From: Agromyces aureus
GTDB taxonomy: Bacteria > Actinomycetota > Actinomycetes > Actinomycetales > Microbacteriaceae
Assembly (NCBI RefSeq): GCF_001660485.1
Contig: NZ_CP013979.1
Location: forward strand, 1,550,001-1,614,000
Reading direction: 5' to 3'
Length of the DNA stretch: 64,000 nt
A program made the position numbers and the translations under genes. The notes beneath the pieces are model-generated. The model was not told the DNA's origin, did not search any database, and worked only from the letters and a program-made list of their open reading frames with translations. This document shows positions 16,130-26,523 of this stretch, in pieces. Position 1 is the first letter of the stretch, and the number at the start of each line of letters is the position of its first letter.

Positions 16130-16561
16130 ATGTCGTACGAGGAGAAGGGCGTCTGGTCGTTCCTGGCGATCGCCGTCATCGGCTACGCGGTCTACCTGGG
16201 CATCGTGCTGCCGCGACTCGCCGGCGCCCCGATCCCCGACGTCGACTACGTGTGGCCGATGGTGTGGACCATCGGCGGCGCGATCGTCGCGGGCATCGTC
16301 TCGCGCATCCTCATCGAGATCGTCGCGCCGAGCGAGACGTACCGCGCAGACCAGCGCGACCGCGAGATCGAGCGCACCGGCGACCGCGTCGGCAACTCCT
16401 TCGTCGTCATCGGCGCGCTGGCCGCACTGATCCTGGCCTGGTTCGAGGTCGACTGGTTCTGGATCGCCAACGCGATCTACCTGTGCTTCGTGATCAGCGG
16501 CATCCTCGCGAGCCTCACGAAGCTCGCGGCCTACCGCACCGGGGGGTTCCAGGAATGGTGA
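16130..16561 (+). CDS. DUF2178-like membrane protein
   Basis: A 143-residue membrane protein with four hydrophobic segments (about residues 8-27, 42-64, 88-106 and 112-133) and a short charged loop DQRDREIERTGDR between the second and third. This layout fits the DUF2178 family, which is often paired with a small XRE regulator. GGAGGAG lies seven bases before the ATG. The gene is followed without a gap by the regulator. Function unknown. Confidence 0.75.
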   Translation: MSYEEKGVWSFLAIAVIGYAVYLGIVLPRLAGAPIPDVDYVWPMVWTIGGAIVAGIVSRILIEIVAPSETYRADQRDREIERTGDRVGNSFVVIGALAALILAWFEVDWFWIANAIYLCFVISGILASLTKLAAYRTGGFQEW

Positions 16562-16779
16562 AGCCCACGCGCGTGACCAACGCCATCCGCGGCCTGCGGT
16601 TCGCGCACGGCGAGATGACCCAGGCCGACCTCGCCGGTCGCATCGGGGTCACCCGCCAGACCGTCATCGCCATCGAGCAGGGCCGGTACTCGCCGTCGCT
16701 CGAACTGGCCTTCCAGATCGCGCGCGTCTTCGGGGTGCCGCTCGACGACGTCTTCCAGTACCCCGAAGGGGAGCAATGA
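16555..16779 (+). CDS. XRE-family transcriptional regulator (YozG-like)
   Basis: A 74-residue protein that is almost entirely a Cro/CI-type helix-turn-helix (about residues 21-41, MTQADLAGRIGVTRQTVIAIEQ), ending in FGVPLDDVFQY, which is typical of the short YozG-like XRE group. It could start at the ATG at 16555 or the GTG at 16558; both overlap the DUF2178 stop. It is the natural candidate to bind the palindromes before the operon. Its stop overlaps the ATG of the oxidoreductase gene by four bases. Confidence 0.85.
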   Translation: MVKPTRVTNAIRGLRFAHGEMTQADLAGRIGVTRQTVIAIEQGRYSPSLELAFQIARVFGVPLDDVFQYPEGEQ

Positions 16780-17840
16780 CCATGAACGAGACGAAGGCCG
16801 ACACGCAGGCCGCCGGGCGGCCCACCACGACCGCGATGACGGCCGTCACCCAGCATCGATACGGCGAGCCCGACGTGCTCGCGCTCGAGACCGTGACGGC
16901 TCCGGTACCGAAGCCCGACGAGGTGCTCGTCGCCGTGCATGCCGTCGACGTCGCCTCGGGCGATGTGCGGGTCATGCGCGGCGAGCCGAAGCTCATGCGG
17001 GCCTTCTTCGGATTCCGTCGGCCACGCGTGCCGACGGTCGGCCGTGACATCGCCGGCACGATCGCGGCGGTCGGCTCCGCGGTGACGGGGCTCGCGATCG
17101 GCGACCGCGTCTGCGGCGAGGCCTCGCAGGGCGGCTGGGCCGAGTATGCCGTGCTGCCGGAGCGGTTCGCGGTGCGGCTGCCAGACGCCATCGGGTTCGC
17201 GGATGCCGCGACGCTGCCGGTCTCGGCCGGCACCGCCCTGCAGGGGTTGCGGCTCGCGGGCATCGACCCCGCACAGCCCGTCGCCCCCAGGCGCGAGGGC
17301 GAGCGCTCGCGCCTGCTCGTCATCGGCGCGTCCGGCGGCGTCGGCGGATTCGCGGTGCAGCTCGCCGCGCTCGCCGGCTGGGAGGTCGTCGGGGTGTGCA
17401 GCGTGGCGAAGGCCGACCATGTGCGCGGGCTCGGTGCCGAGCGCGTGCTCGACCACGGCACGCCGTGGGCCGAGGCCGAGCCCGACGGCGCGTACGACGC
17501 AGTGTTCGACCTCGCGGGTGCCCAGACGCTCGGCCGACTCGCGCGGCTCGTGCGACGCGGGGGCACGGTCGTGCTCTCGGCCGGCGGGGGAGACGGGCTG
17601 CTCGGGCCGATCCCGCGGCTGCTCGGGGCCACGCTTCGTGGGCCGTTCATGCGGATCTCGCTGAAGCCGCTCGCCGCGGCCCGCAACGCCGACGACCTCG
17701 CGACGCTCGTCGCGCGGCTCGCCGACGGGCGCATCCGCCCGATGATCGACCGGATCGTACCGCTCGCCGAGGTGCAGCGCGCGGTGCGCGCCTACCAGGC
17801 CGGCGAGATCCGCGGCAAGCTCGTGCTCTCGGTGCGCTGA
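16776..17840 (+). CDS. MDR-superfamily NAD(P)-dependent alcohol dehydrogenase/quinone reductase
   Basis: A 354-residue medium-chain dehydrogenase/reductase lacking the zinc cysteines, so of the quinone-reductase-like branch. The catalytic fold begins near residue 20; the nucleotide-binding motif is LLVIGASGGVGGFAVQLA at about residues 184-201, and the end ...YQAGEIRGKLVLSV is standard. The first about 20 residues are a poorly conserved extension, and the ATG at 16782 is an alternative start. GAAGGGGAG precedes 16776. As third gene of the DUF2178-XRE operon it is probably under the same repressor. Substrate unknown. Confidence 0.82.
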   Translation: MTMNETKADTQAAGRPTTTAMTAVTQHRYGEPDVLALETVTAPVPKPDEVLVAVHAVDVASGDVRVMRGEPKLMRAFFGFRRPRVPTVGRDIAGTIAAVGSAVTGLAIGDRVCGEASQGGWAEYAVLPERFAVRLPDAIGFADAATLPVSAGTALQGLRLAGIDPAQPVAPRREGERSRLLVIGASGGVGGFAVQLAALAGWEVVGVCSVAKADHVRGLGAERVLDHGTPWAEAEPDGAYDAVFDLAGAQTLGRLARLVRRGGTVVLSAGGGDGLLGPIPRLLGATLRGPFMRISLKPLAAARNADDLATLVARLADGRIRPMIDRIVPLAEVQRAVRAYQAGEIRGKLVLSVR

Positions 17841-17892
17841 GCGAGCGGGCCCCCACCGGCATCCGGTCGGTGACGCGAGGTCGGGAGGGGTT

Positions 17893-18852
17893 TCACCCCT
17901 TCCGAATCTCCTCGATCACGTCGTCGATCGCTGTGGTCACGAGGTCGGGTTGCTCGACCTGGATGCCGTGCCCGCTGTGCGTGTCGCTCACGTGCATGGC
18001 CTGCAACGACTCGGCGAGGGCCGCCTGCCCCGCCAGCCAGGCCGGCCAGGTCGACTCGCCCGGGGTCACCTGCAGGTCCCACGGCTCGTCGGACGACAGC
18101 ACCACGGCCGGTACCGATGGTGAGGGGAGTGCGCTCTCGAACTCCGCCATCGTGGGCTCGTAGGCCGGGCTCTCGGCGTCTCCCGCTCGGGCGCCCTCGA
18201 TGGCGGCCATCCAGGCCTGCCACTGCTCAGAGCTGAGGGTCTGCTCGAGGTAGGTCGACGCGGAGTCCACCAGCACGAGGCCCGCGGTCGCATCCGGGTG
18301 CGTGCGCGCGAAGAGCTGCGCGATGAGGCCGCCCCAGGATGCGCCGACCACGAGGAACGGGCCGGACTCGTCGGCGGCCGCGAGTACGGCGTCGAGGTCG
18401 TCGACGCCCTGCTGGGCGGTCGTCGGCTGCGGCACGGGCGTCGTCGTCGTCGGGGAACCGTCGTCGAGCGTCACTCCCGGACGGTCGTACGCGCAGACCC
18501 TGGTCGATTCGGAGACGGCGTCGAAGACCGGCACGGCGGCGGGTTGCGACTCCGGCGGACTCGAGGGAGCCCCGACGCCCTCGTCGGCGCCCGCGCCCGC
18601 GTCCGGCAGCGTGCTCCATTCGTCGGCGCCGCCGCCCGTACCCGAGATGAAGACGACGGTCGGCGACCCCGACCCGCGACATGAGAGGAACATCTCACGT
18701 TCCCCGCCGATGGCGACCAGGCCCGACCGGGTGGTGCTCGGCGGCGTCGAGCGCTCCGCCGGATCGGAAGACGACGCGCTCGGCAGGGCGGCGCTGCAAC
18801 CGCTCAACGCGATGGCGACCACCAGGGCGACCGCGGGTGTACTGAAGCGCAT
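17893..18852 (-). CDS. Alpha/beta hydrolase lipoprotein
   Basis: A 319-residue exported lipoprotein: the signal peptide ends in the lipobox ALSGC (Cys19), followed by a Ser/Thr/Pro-rich linker. The alpha/beta hydrolase core begins near residue 60; GASWGG places the nucleophile at Ser172, VLSSDEPWD and HSGHGIQ could supply the acid and histidine. An insertion of about 30 low-complexity residues (88-107) separates the first strands. GGAGGG precedes the ATG. Substrate unknown. Confidence 0.82.
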   Translation of the reverse strand: MRFSTPAVALVVAIALSGCSAALPSASSSDPAERSTPPSTTRSGLVAIGGEREMFLSCRGSGSPTVVFISGTGGGADEWSTLPDAGAGADEGVGAPSSPPESQPAAVPVFDAVSESTRVCAYDRPGVTLDDGSPTTTTPVPQPTTAQQGVDDLDAVLAAADESGPFLVVGASWGGLIAQLFARTHPDATAGLVLVDSASTYLEQTLSSEQWQAWMAAIEGARAGDAESPAYEPTMAEFESALPSPSVPAVVLSSDEPWDLQVTPGESTWPAWLAGQAALAESLQAMHVSDTHSGHGIQVEQPDLVTTAIDDVIEEIRKG

Positions 18853-18941
18853 GACCCTCCGTCGCCGCCTTCAGAAACGTGCCCTGCGAATCTAGGCCGA
18901 TGCCGCCCGGGCGGCAACCGCCCTCCGAGTTGCGCGTGGCG

Positions 18942-19922
18942 TCAGCCGAGCAGCACCGCGCCGTAGGCGAGGGTCGCGACGAGCGCCCACGACGTGAGGC
19001 CCACGACGAGCGCCCGCCAGCCCGTGGCCGCGAGATCGGCGAACCTGATCGACGCGCCGAGCGCGAACAGGGCCATGGCCAACAACGCCGTCTGCACGAG
19101 GTCGGCCGCCTCGAGCACCGGCGCGGGCAGCGGCACGAACGAGGCGACGAGCACCAGCGCGAGGAACCCGGCGATGAACAGCGGCACGATCGGCGGGCGC
19201 GGTCCGTCGGCCGCCACGTGCCGACGGCGCTCGACGGCGGCGGTCACGGCGACCATGGGTGCGAGCAGCAGCACGCGCGTGAGCTTGACGACGACCGCGA
19301 CCGCGAGGGCTGCCGGGCCGCCGAGCTGCGCCGTCGCCACGACCTGGCCGACGTCGTGCACGCCCGCGCCGACCCAGTGGCCGAACTCCACGTTCGACAG
19401 GCCGAGCGGATGCCACAGCGCCGGCAGCACGGCGATCGCGAGCGTGCCGCACAGCGTGACGAGCGCCACGGGCACCGCCTGATCTTCAGCACGAGCTCGC
19501 ACCGTCGAGCCCATCGCGCCGATGGCCGAGGCGCCGCAGATGGCGAAGCCGCTCGCGACGAGCAGGGGCTGGTGCCCGGGCAGGCCGAGGGCGCGGCCGA
19601 GTCCGATCGTGCCCACGAACGTGAGCACCACGACGGCGACCGTCGTGACGATGGTCACCCAGCCGAGGTTCGCGATGTCGACGAGGCTGAGCTTCAGCCC
19701 GAGCAGCACGATGCCCGCGCGCAGCAGGCTGCGCGACGCGGTGCGCAGGCCGGGCGCGAGACGGCCGTCGAGCTGGCGCTGCACCGCGGGCACCTGGCCC
19801 ACCACGATGCCGAGCGCGACCGCGGCCGTGAGGAGCGGCAGCCCCGGCAGGGCGAGGTGCACGAGCCACGCGACGACGGCCGCGGACGCCGCGACCGCGA
19901 GTCCCGGCATCCGTTCGCGCAT
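18942..19922 (-). CDS. YeiH/UPF0324 family putative sulfate exporter
   Basis: An integral membrane protein of 326 residues with ten or more hydrophobic segments. Family motifs are RAGIVLLGLKLSL, SGFAICGASAIGAMG and VGAGVHDVGQVVA. I chose the ATG at 19922 over the upstream GTG at 19928 because a TAGCCT hexamer ends six bases before 19922 and directly abuts the GTG. The family is annotated as putative sulfate exporters; direct evidence for the substrate is thin. Confidence 0.85.
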   Translation of the reverse strand: MRERMPGLAVAASAAVVAWLVHLALPGLPLLTAAVALGIVVGQVPAVQRQLDGRLAPGLRTASRSLLRAGIVLLGLKLSLVDIANLGWVTIVTTVAVVVLTFVGTIGLGRALGLPGHQPLLVASGFAICGASAIGAMGSTVRARAEDQAVPVALVTLCGTLAIAVLPALWHPLGLSNVEFGHWVGAGVHDVGQVVATAQLGGPAALAVAVVVKLTRVLLLAPMVAVTAAVERRRHVAADGPRPPIVPLFIAGFLALVLVASFVPLPAPVLEAADLVQTALLAMALFALGASIRFADLAATGWRALVVGLTSWALVATLAYGAVLLG

Positions 19923-19928
19923 CAGCAC

Positions 19929-19934
19929 AGGCTA
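19929..19934 (-). promoter_or_regulatory. Leaderless -10 box of the YeiH-type gene
   Basis: TAGCCT on the minus strand ends six bases before the ATG at 19922 and decides between two in-frame starts. Confidence 0.5.
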
Positions 19935-20005
19935 GTCGAGGCGCGCGGGGTCGATCGTCGGGCCGGGTCCGTGATGAGCAGTGCGGGCGACGCCCAGGGC
20001 GGTCA

Positions 20006-21775
20006 TCAGCCCCACGAGGGCAGCCAGAAGTGCAGCTGTCGGAAGTCGGGCGTGAGCGGCATGGCCGTCCAGAGGGGGTAGAAGAAGGCCGACACGAGCA
20101 CCGCGAGCACGAGGTACACGCCGACGGTCGCGATGCCGCGTTCGCGTCGCCACCACACGTCGTCGCGTCGGCCGAGGATGAGCCCGACGACCGCCGTGAG
20201 CGCGAGGATCATGTAGGGCTCGAAGGCGATCGAGTAGAACTGGAACACCGTGCGGTCGAGGTACATGAGCCAGGGCAGGTACCCGGCCGCGAGCCCGAGC
20301 AGGACGAGCCCGGTCTGCCACTCCCGGTAGCGCGCGAGCCGGTACACGAGGTAGAGGCAGGCGATGGCCGCCGCCCACCAGATGAGCGGGTTGCCGATGC
20401 CGATGATCGACGACCAGCACGTGTCGGCGCCGCAGCCGCCGGACCCGTCGTCGGTCGAGGCGAAGTACATGTTCGTCGGCCGGATCATGAACAGCCACGT
20501 GAGCGGGTTGGACTGCCACGGATGCTCGGCGTGCACGCCGATGTGATAGCTGTACGCCGACTGGTGGTAGTGCCACAGGCTCTGCAGTGCGAGGGGAACC
20601 CACGAGAAGAGGCCCGTGGCCCGATTCGCCGGGTCGTCGGCCCAATGCCGGTCGTATCCGCCGTCGGTGACGAGCCAGCCCGTCCACGAGGAGACGTAGA
20701 CGACGAACGCGACCGGCACGAACAGCAGGAACGTCACCGGACCCTGCTTCAGGATGGCGGCGGTCGCCCAGAACGGCACGCCCGCACGGCGTCTCGCGAG
20801 CGCATCGACGACCACGAGGTAGACGCCGAACGCGGCGAGGAACCACAGGCCAGACCACTTCACGGCCGCCGTCGCACCGAACGCGGCCCCCGCGGCGATC
20901 ACCCAGGGCCGGGCCCAGAGCGCCGGCCCGTAGTGCGGGTCGTGACCGATGGCGCGGGCGGCGGCGAGACCTCGTTCCAACCGGTCGCGCGCCCAGCCCC
21001 GATCGAGCAGCACGAACCAGAAGCCGAGCAGCGCGAACAGCATGACCCAGTTGTCGAGGAGGGCCACGCGCGACATCACGATCGCGTTGCCGTCGATCGC
21101 GAAGAGGAGTCCGGCGATGACCGCGAGGATCGTCGACGGCCAGAGCCGGCGCGCGGCCAGCATGAGCACGAACACGGCCGCGGTGCCGGCGAGCGCGGTC
21201 GTCGCGCGCCACCAGAACGCGCTCTCCGCACCGCCCAGGCCCAGGCCGAGCGCGATCATCCACTTGCCGAGCGGCGGGTGCACGACGTACGCGGGGTCGT
21301 CGGTGAAGATGTCGGTGTCGCCGCCCGCGAACTGCTCGTCGGCGCCGTCGGGCCACGTCGACTCGTAGCCGTTGTGCAGCAGGGTCCACGCGTCCTTCAC
21401 GTAGTACGTCTCGTCGAACACGATCGCCTGCGGGTGGCCGAGGTTCCAGAAGCGCAGCACCGCAGCGAGCAGCACGACGAGTGCCGGGCCGCCCCAGTAC
21501 CAGAGCGCCCGTCGCCGTGGCGTCGACAGGGTGCGCGCCCACCAGTCGTCGAGGCGCGTACCGCGACGCTCGGGCGTCGGCTCCGGTTCGGCGTCGGCGC
21601 CCGAGTCGGGGTCGGCGTCGACCGTCGGGTCGGCGTCACGGCTCGAAGCGGGCTCGGCCGGGGGACCGCCGTCGGGCGGCGGCGCGATCTCGAGGGCGAC
21701 GGATGCCGCGGCGGGCGGCTCGACGTCGACGGGCCGGGTGTCGGGGTCGCCCGCGGCATCCGTTCCTGAAGTCAT
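20006..21775 (-). CDS. pmt: Polyprenyl-phosphate-mannose--protein mannosyltransferase (PMT, GT39)
   Basis: A 589-residue membrane glycosyltransferase that transfers mannose from polyprenyl phosphate mannose to Ser/Thr of exported proteins. After a disordered acidic Pro/Ala-rich N-terminus of about 75 residues come about eleven membrane spans. The catalytic Asp-Glu pair is in VFDETYYVKDAW, and HPPLGKW follows in the first external loop. It is divergent from rsmI, as Rv1002c is from Rv1003 in M. tuberculosis. The ATG at 21775 has a TACTCT box seven bases upstream. Confidence 0.93.
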   Translation of the reverse strand: MTSGTDAAGDPDTRPVDVEPPAAASVALEIAPPPDGGPPAEPASSRDADPTVDADPDSGADAEPEPTPERRGTRLDDWWARTLSTPRRRALWYWGGPALVVLLAAVLRFWNLGHPQAIVFDETYYVKDAWTLLHNGYESTWPDGADEQFAGGDTDIFTDDPAYVVHPPLGKWMIALGLGLGGAESAFWWRATTALAGTAAVFVLMLAARRLWPSTILAVIAGLLFAIDGNAIVMSRVALLDNWVMLFALLGFWFVLLDRGWARDRLERGLAAARAIGHDPHYGPALWARPWVIAAGAAFGATAAVKWSGLWFLAAFGVYLVVVDALARRRAGVPFWATAAILKQGPVTFLLFVPVAFVVYVSSWTGWLVTDGGYDRHWADDPANRATGLFSWVPLALQSLWHYHQSAYSYHIGVHAEHPWQSNPLTWLFMIRPTNMYFASTDDGSGGCGADTCWSSIIGIGNPLIWWAAAIACLYLVYRLARYREWQTGLVLLGLAAGYLPWLMYLDRTVFQFYSIAFEPYMILALTAVVGLILGRRDDVWWRRERGIATVGVYLVLAVLVSAFFYPLWTAMPLTPDFRQLHFWLPSWG

Positions 21776-21782
21776 GCGCCCC

Positions 21783-21788
21783 AGAGTA
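21783..21788 (-). promoter_or_regulatory. Leaderless -10 box of pmt
   Basis: TACTCT on the minus strand ends seven bases before the ATG at 21775. Confidence 0.45.
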
Positions 21789-21836
21789 ACCCGCGAGGGG
21801 CGGCCGTGAAGCGACACTCCACAGCGCGCGGTGCGG

Positions 21837-21842
21837 GAGACT
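21837..21842 (+). promoter_or_regulatory. Possible leaderless -10 box of rsmI
   Basis: GAGACT ends six bases before the ATG at 21849, the same hexamer and spacing as for the hydrolase gene at 8962. Confidence 0.35.
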
Positions 21843-21848
21843 GGGGGC

Positions 21849-22670
21849 ATGATCATCCTCGCGGCGACGCCCATCGGAAACCTCGGCGACGCCTCGGTGC
21901 GCCTGCGCGAAGCGCTCGAGGAGGCGACGGTCGTGGCCTCCGAGGACACGCGCGTCACGCAGCGCCTGCTCGCGGGCCTCGGCATCGCGAACCGACCGCG
22001 CCTGATCGCCCTGCACGAGCACAACGAGCGGCAGAAGGCCGCAGAACTCGTCGAGCTCGCACGCGACACCGATCTGCTGGTGCTGAGCGATGCGGGCATG
22101 CCGACCGTCTCCGATCCGGGCTTTCCGCTCGTGCAGGCCGCGGTCGCCGCAGGCGTCGACGTGACCGCGATCCCGGGCCCGAGCGCGGTGATCACGGCGC
22201 TCGCCGTGGCCGGCCTGCCGACCGACCGGTTCTCGTTCGAGGGGTTCCTGCCCCGCAAGGGCGGCGATCGCTCGCGCCGTCTCGCCGAGCTCGCGGGCGA
22301 CCGCCGCACGCTCGTGTTCTTCGAGGGGCCGTCACGCCTGGCGGCGAGCCTCACGGCGCTCGCCGAGGCGTTCGGCGCCGACCGGCAGGCGGCCGTGTGC
22401 CGCGAGCTGACGAAGCTGTACGAGGAGGTGCGTCGCGGCGGGCTCGGCGAGCTCGCCGAGTGGGCCGCGGCTGGGGTGCGCGGCGAGATCTGCATCGTCG
22501 TCGCCGGGGCCGAGGAGCAGGCTCCGGATGCCACGACGGCCCTCGACCGGGTGCTCGAGCTCGCGGCATCCGGAACCCGACTGAAGGACGCGGCCTCGCT
22601 CGTGGCCGCCGAGACCGGCCTCGGCAAGCGCGATCTCTACGAGGCGGCGCTCGCGGCCCGTTCGAGCTGA
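21849..22670 (+). CDS. rsmI: 16S rRNA (cytidine1402-2'-O)-methyltransferase
   Basis: SAM-dependent methyltransferase of the tetrapyrrole-methylase fold that methylates the 2'-OH of C1402 in 16S rRNA. Motifs are ATPIGNLGDASVRLREAL at the N-terminus, SEDTRVTQRLL, LSDAGMPTVSDPG and PGPSAVITALAVAG. The 273-residue length is normal. The ATG at 21849 is preferred to an upstream in-frame codon because the family begins with MIILAATPIGN. It is divergent from pmt, matching the Rv1002c-Rv1003 layout. Confidence 0.95.
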   Translation: MIILAATPIGNLGDASVRLREALEEATVVASEDTRVTQRLLAGLGIANRPRLIALHEHNERQKAAELVELARDTDLLVLSDAGMPTVSDPGFPLVQAAVAAGVDVTAIPGPSAVITALAVAGLPTDRFSFEGFLPRKGGDRSRRLAELAGDRRTLVFFEGPSRLAASLTALAEAFGADRQAAVCRELTKLYEEVRRGGLGELAEWAAAGVRGEICIVVAGAEEQAPDATTALDRVLELAASGTRLKDAASLVAAETGLGKRDLYEAALAARSS

Positions 22671-22782
22671 GCGGCCGGGGCCGATGGCCCGAACTGCGCC
22701 TCGACTGTGAATCCCGAGGTTCTGTCACCATTTCGGGGGTGTCTGGCAGAGAATGGGAGTCACACGCACAGGGAGGTGCGAG

Positions 22783-23913
22783 ATGGCCCACGAAGTCAGG
22801 TTCGCAACGTTCGGCGGTCCAGAGGTGCTCGAGATCGCCGAGATCCCCACGCCGGTGCCCGGCGAGGGCGAGGTGCTCGTCGAGGTCTACTCGGCGGGCC
22901 TGAATCCGGTCGAGAGCGCGATCCGTCGCGGCGAACACCCCGAGTACTGGCGGGTCGAACCACCGTCGTCGCAGGGGCGCGACCTCGCCGGTGAAGTCAT
23001 CGCGGTCGGACCGGGCGTCGTCCGCTTCGAGCGCGGCGACGAGGTGCTCGGCTTCGTCGAACGCGGCGCGCAGGCCACGCACGTGGTCGTCCCGGCCGAC
23101 AACCTCATCGGACGCCCGCCCGCGCTCTCGTGGGAGGTCGCGGGCTCGCTCTACACCGCGGGCACCACGGCGTGGACGATGATCGAGGGGCTGAACCTGC
23201 AGCCGAACGACACCGTCGTCATCACCGCCGCCGCGGGGGGCATCGGATGTCTCGCCGCACAGCTCGCACGGCTGCACGGCGCGGCCGTGATCGGCACGGC
23301 CCCCGATGCGCGCTTCGACTTCCTCCGCCAGTTCGGAGTGATCCCGGTGTCGTACGGGCCCGATCTCGCCGCGCGCGTGCGCGAACTCGCGCCCCACCCG
23401 GTGAGTGTCTTCCTCGACTTCCTCGGCGGGGAGGCCGACGAGGCGAAGGCGCTCGGCGTGCACGCCTCCCGCGTGTACACGCTCACCGACGTGGACGCCG
23501 TCGATCGCGAGGAGGCCGTGCGAGCGCGCGCCGGGGACGTGATCGCGCTCGGCCGCGTCGCCGCGCTCGTCTCGGCCAGGCGCCTCCGCCTGCCCATCGC
23601 CGACGTCTTCTCGCTCGATCGGGTCGCCGACGCCTACCGCGCCCTCGAGAAGCGCGAGGCGCCTGGCAAGATCGTGCTCGGCATGCGCGTCGTCGACTAC
23701 CCGAACCAACGTGTGGTCGTGCCCGAGCTGAAGGAGCAGGACGTCACCCTCGGGGTGCCGACCGAGCACGCCCACGTCGACGTCGAGGAGGCCGTTCCCT
23801 CGGCCATCGGCGACGGCAGCGTGCGCCGGCGCCGACGCGAGGCGCGCGAACAGGGGCTCGTGCCCGCCGCGGGCGACGATGGGCCCGCCCTCGCCCCGAC
23901 GACGTACGAGTAA
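22783..23913 (+). CDS. Zinc-independent MDR oxidoreductase with C-terminal extension
   Basis: A 376-residue quinone-reductase-like MDR enzyme. The catalytic part runs from residue 1; SLYTAGTTAWTMIEGL and the nucleotide-binding VVITAAAGGIGCLAAQLA are typical. The conserved fold ends at EKREAPGKIVLGM near residue 305, but the protein continues for about 70 residues that are rich in Glu, Val and Arg and that I do not recognise. GGGAGG lies before the ATG at 22783. Upstream are 112 bases with a possible GAGAAT -10 box. Substrate unknown. Confidence 0.82.
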   Translation: MAHEVRFATFGGPEVLEIAEIPTPVPGEGEVLVEVYSAGLNPVESAIRRGEHPEYWRVEPPSSQGRDLAGEVIAVGPGVVRFERGDEVLGFVERGAQATHVVVPADNLIGRPPALSWEVAGSLYTAGTTAWTMIEGLNLQPNDTVVITAAAGGIGCLAAQLARLHGAAVIGTAPDARFDFLRQFGVIPVSYGPDLAARVRELAPHPVSVFLDFLGGEADEAKALGVHASRVYTLTDVDAVDREEAVRARAGDVIALGRVAALVSARRLRLPIADVFSLDRVADAYRALEKREAPGKIVLGMRVVDYPNQRVVVPELKEQDVTLGVPTEHAHVDVEEAVPSAIGDGSVRRRRREAREQGLVPAAGDDGPALAPTTYE

Positions 23914-23941
23914 CGCGGCAGTCGGGGCATCCGCTCGCCCG

Positions 23942-23947
23942 TAGGAT
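23942..23947 (+). promoter_or_regulatory. Leaderless -10 box of metG
   Basis: TAGGAT ends seven bases before the ATG at 23955. Confidence 0.55.
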
Positions 23948-23954
23948 TGAGGGC

Positions 23955-25514
<1,560 letters not shown>

Positions 25515-25524
25515 GCCCGGCCCG

Positions 25525-26418
25525 GTGAGCTCGGAGCACCTCCGCACCCGCAACGACGGCGGTCGCCCGGTCGAGTACCCGCCAGTGCCCGACGGGCTCG
25601 CGATCGGCGTCTACGACAACCACACCCACCTCGAGATCGCCGACGGGGCGCTCCCGCTCAGCGTGCACGAGCACCTCGAGCGCGCGGCATCCGTCGGCGT
25701 GATCGGTGCGGTGCAGGTCGGCACGGATGTCGCGACGAGCCGTTGGTCGGCCGAGATGGCCGCGCGCGAGCCGCGCCTGCTGGCGGCCGTCGCCCTGCAT
25801 CCCAACGAGGCGCCCGAGCTCGAGGCGGCCGGCACGCTCGACGAGGCGCTCGCGGTGATCGACGAGCTCGCCGCCCAGCCGCGCGTGCGCGCCGTCGGCG
25901 AGACGGGGCTCGACTTCTACCGCACCGACGAGGCGGGCCGTCCGGCGCAGTTCCGCGCGTTCGAGGCGCACATCGACATCGCGAAGCGGCACGACGTGGC
26001 GATGCAGATCCACGATCGCGACGCGCACGACGACGTGGTGGCGACATTGCGCCGTGCGGGCGCACCGGAGCGCACGGTGTTCCACTGCTTCTCGGGGGGC
26101 GACGACCTGGCCCGCCTCGCGGCATCCGAGGGCTGGTACCTCTCGTTCGCGGGCAACGTGACGTTCAAGAACGCCGAGAGCCTCCGCGATGCCCTGCGGG
26201 TCGCGCCGCGCGATCGCATCCTCGTCGAGACCGATGCGCCGTACCTCACCCCCGCGCCGCTGCGCGGACGACCGAACGCGCCGTACCTCGTGCCGCACAC
26301 CGTGCGGTTCATGGCCGACGTGCTCGGCGCCGACCTCGACGAGCTCTGCGCCGATCTCGCGTCGAACACGCGCCGTGTGTACGGCTCGTGGGAGGATGAA
26401 GCCCGTGTGGGGGAGTGA
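25525..26418 (+). CDS. tatD: TatD family metal-dependent hydrolase (DNase)
   Basis: A 297-residue TIM-barrel hydrolase of the amidohydrolase superfamily with 3'-5' nuclease activity known for the family. The metal-binding NHTHLE is at about residues 32-37, GETGLDFYR in the middle, HCFSG and ETDAPYLTP at the later metal sites. The first 25 residues are an extension. GTG start at 25525, ten bases after the metG stop, without a strong ribosome-binding site, so it probably relies on read-through from metG. Confidence 0.92.
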   Translation: MSSEHLRTRNDGGRPVEYPPVPDGLAIGVYDNHTHLEIADGALPLSVHEHLERAASVGVIGAVQVGTDVATSRWSAEMAAREPRLLAAVALHPNEAPELEAAGTLDEALAVIDELAAQPRVRAVGETGLDFYRTDEAGRPAQFRAFEAHIDIAKRHDVAMQIHDRDAHDDVVATLRRAGAPERTVFHCFSGGDDLARLAASEGWYLSFAGNVTFKNAESLRDALRVAPRDRILVETDAPYLTPAPLRGRPNAPYLVPHTVRFMADVLGADLDELCADLASNTRRVYGSWEDEARVGE

Positions 26419-26523
26419 ACGACCGAGCGGCCGTGGAGTTTCCGGTTCGCTCCGAGTGCTTGGCGCCTCCGGCGTGCCCGTGTCGTCCGGTATGCCCGGC
26501 GTGTTCGACATGAGGTGCGCCGC

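Noticed and set aside
21776..22627. Extension of pmt upstream through the rsmI region
   Set aside because: The added residues are the complementary frame of rsmI. Motif content and the -10 box place the start at 21775.
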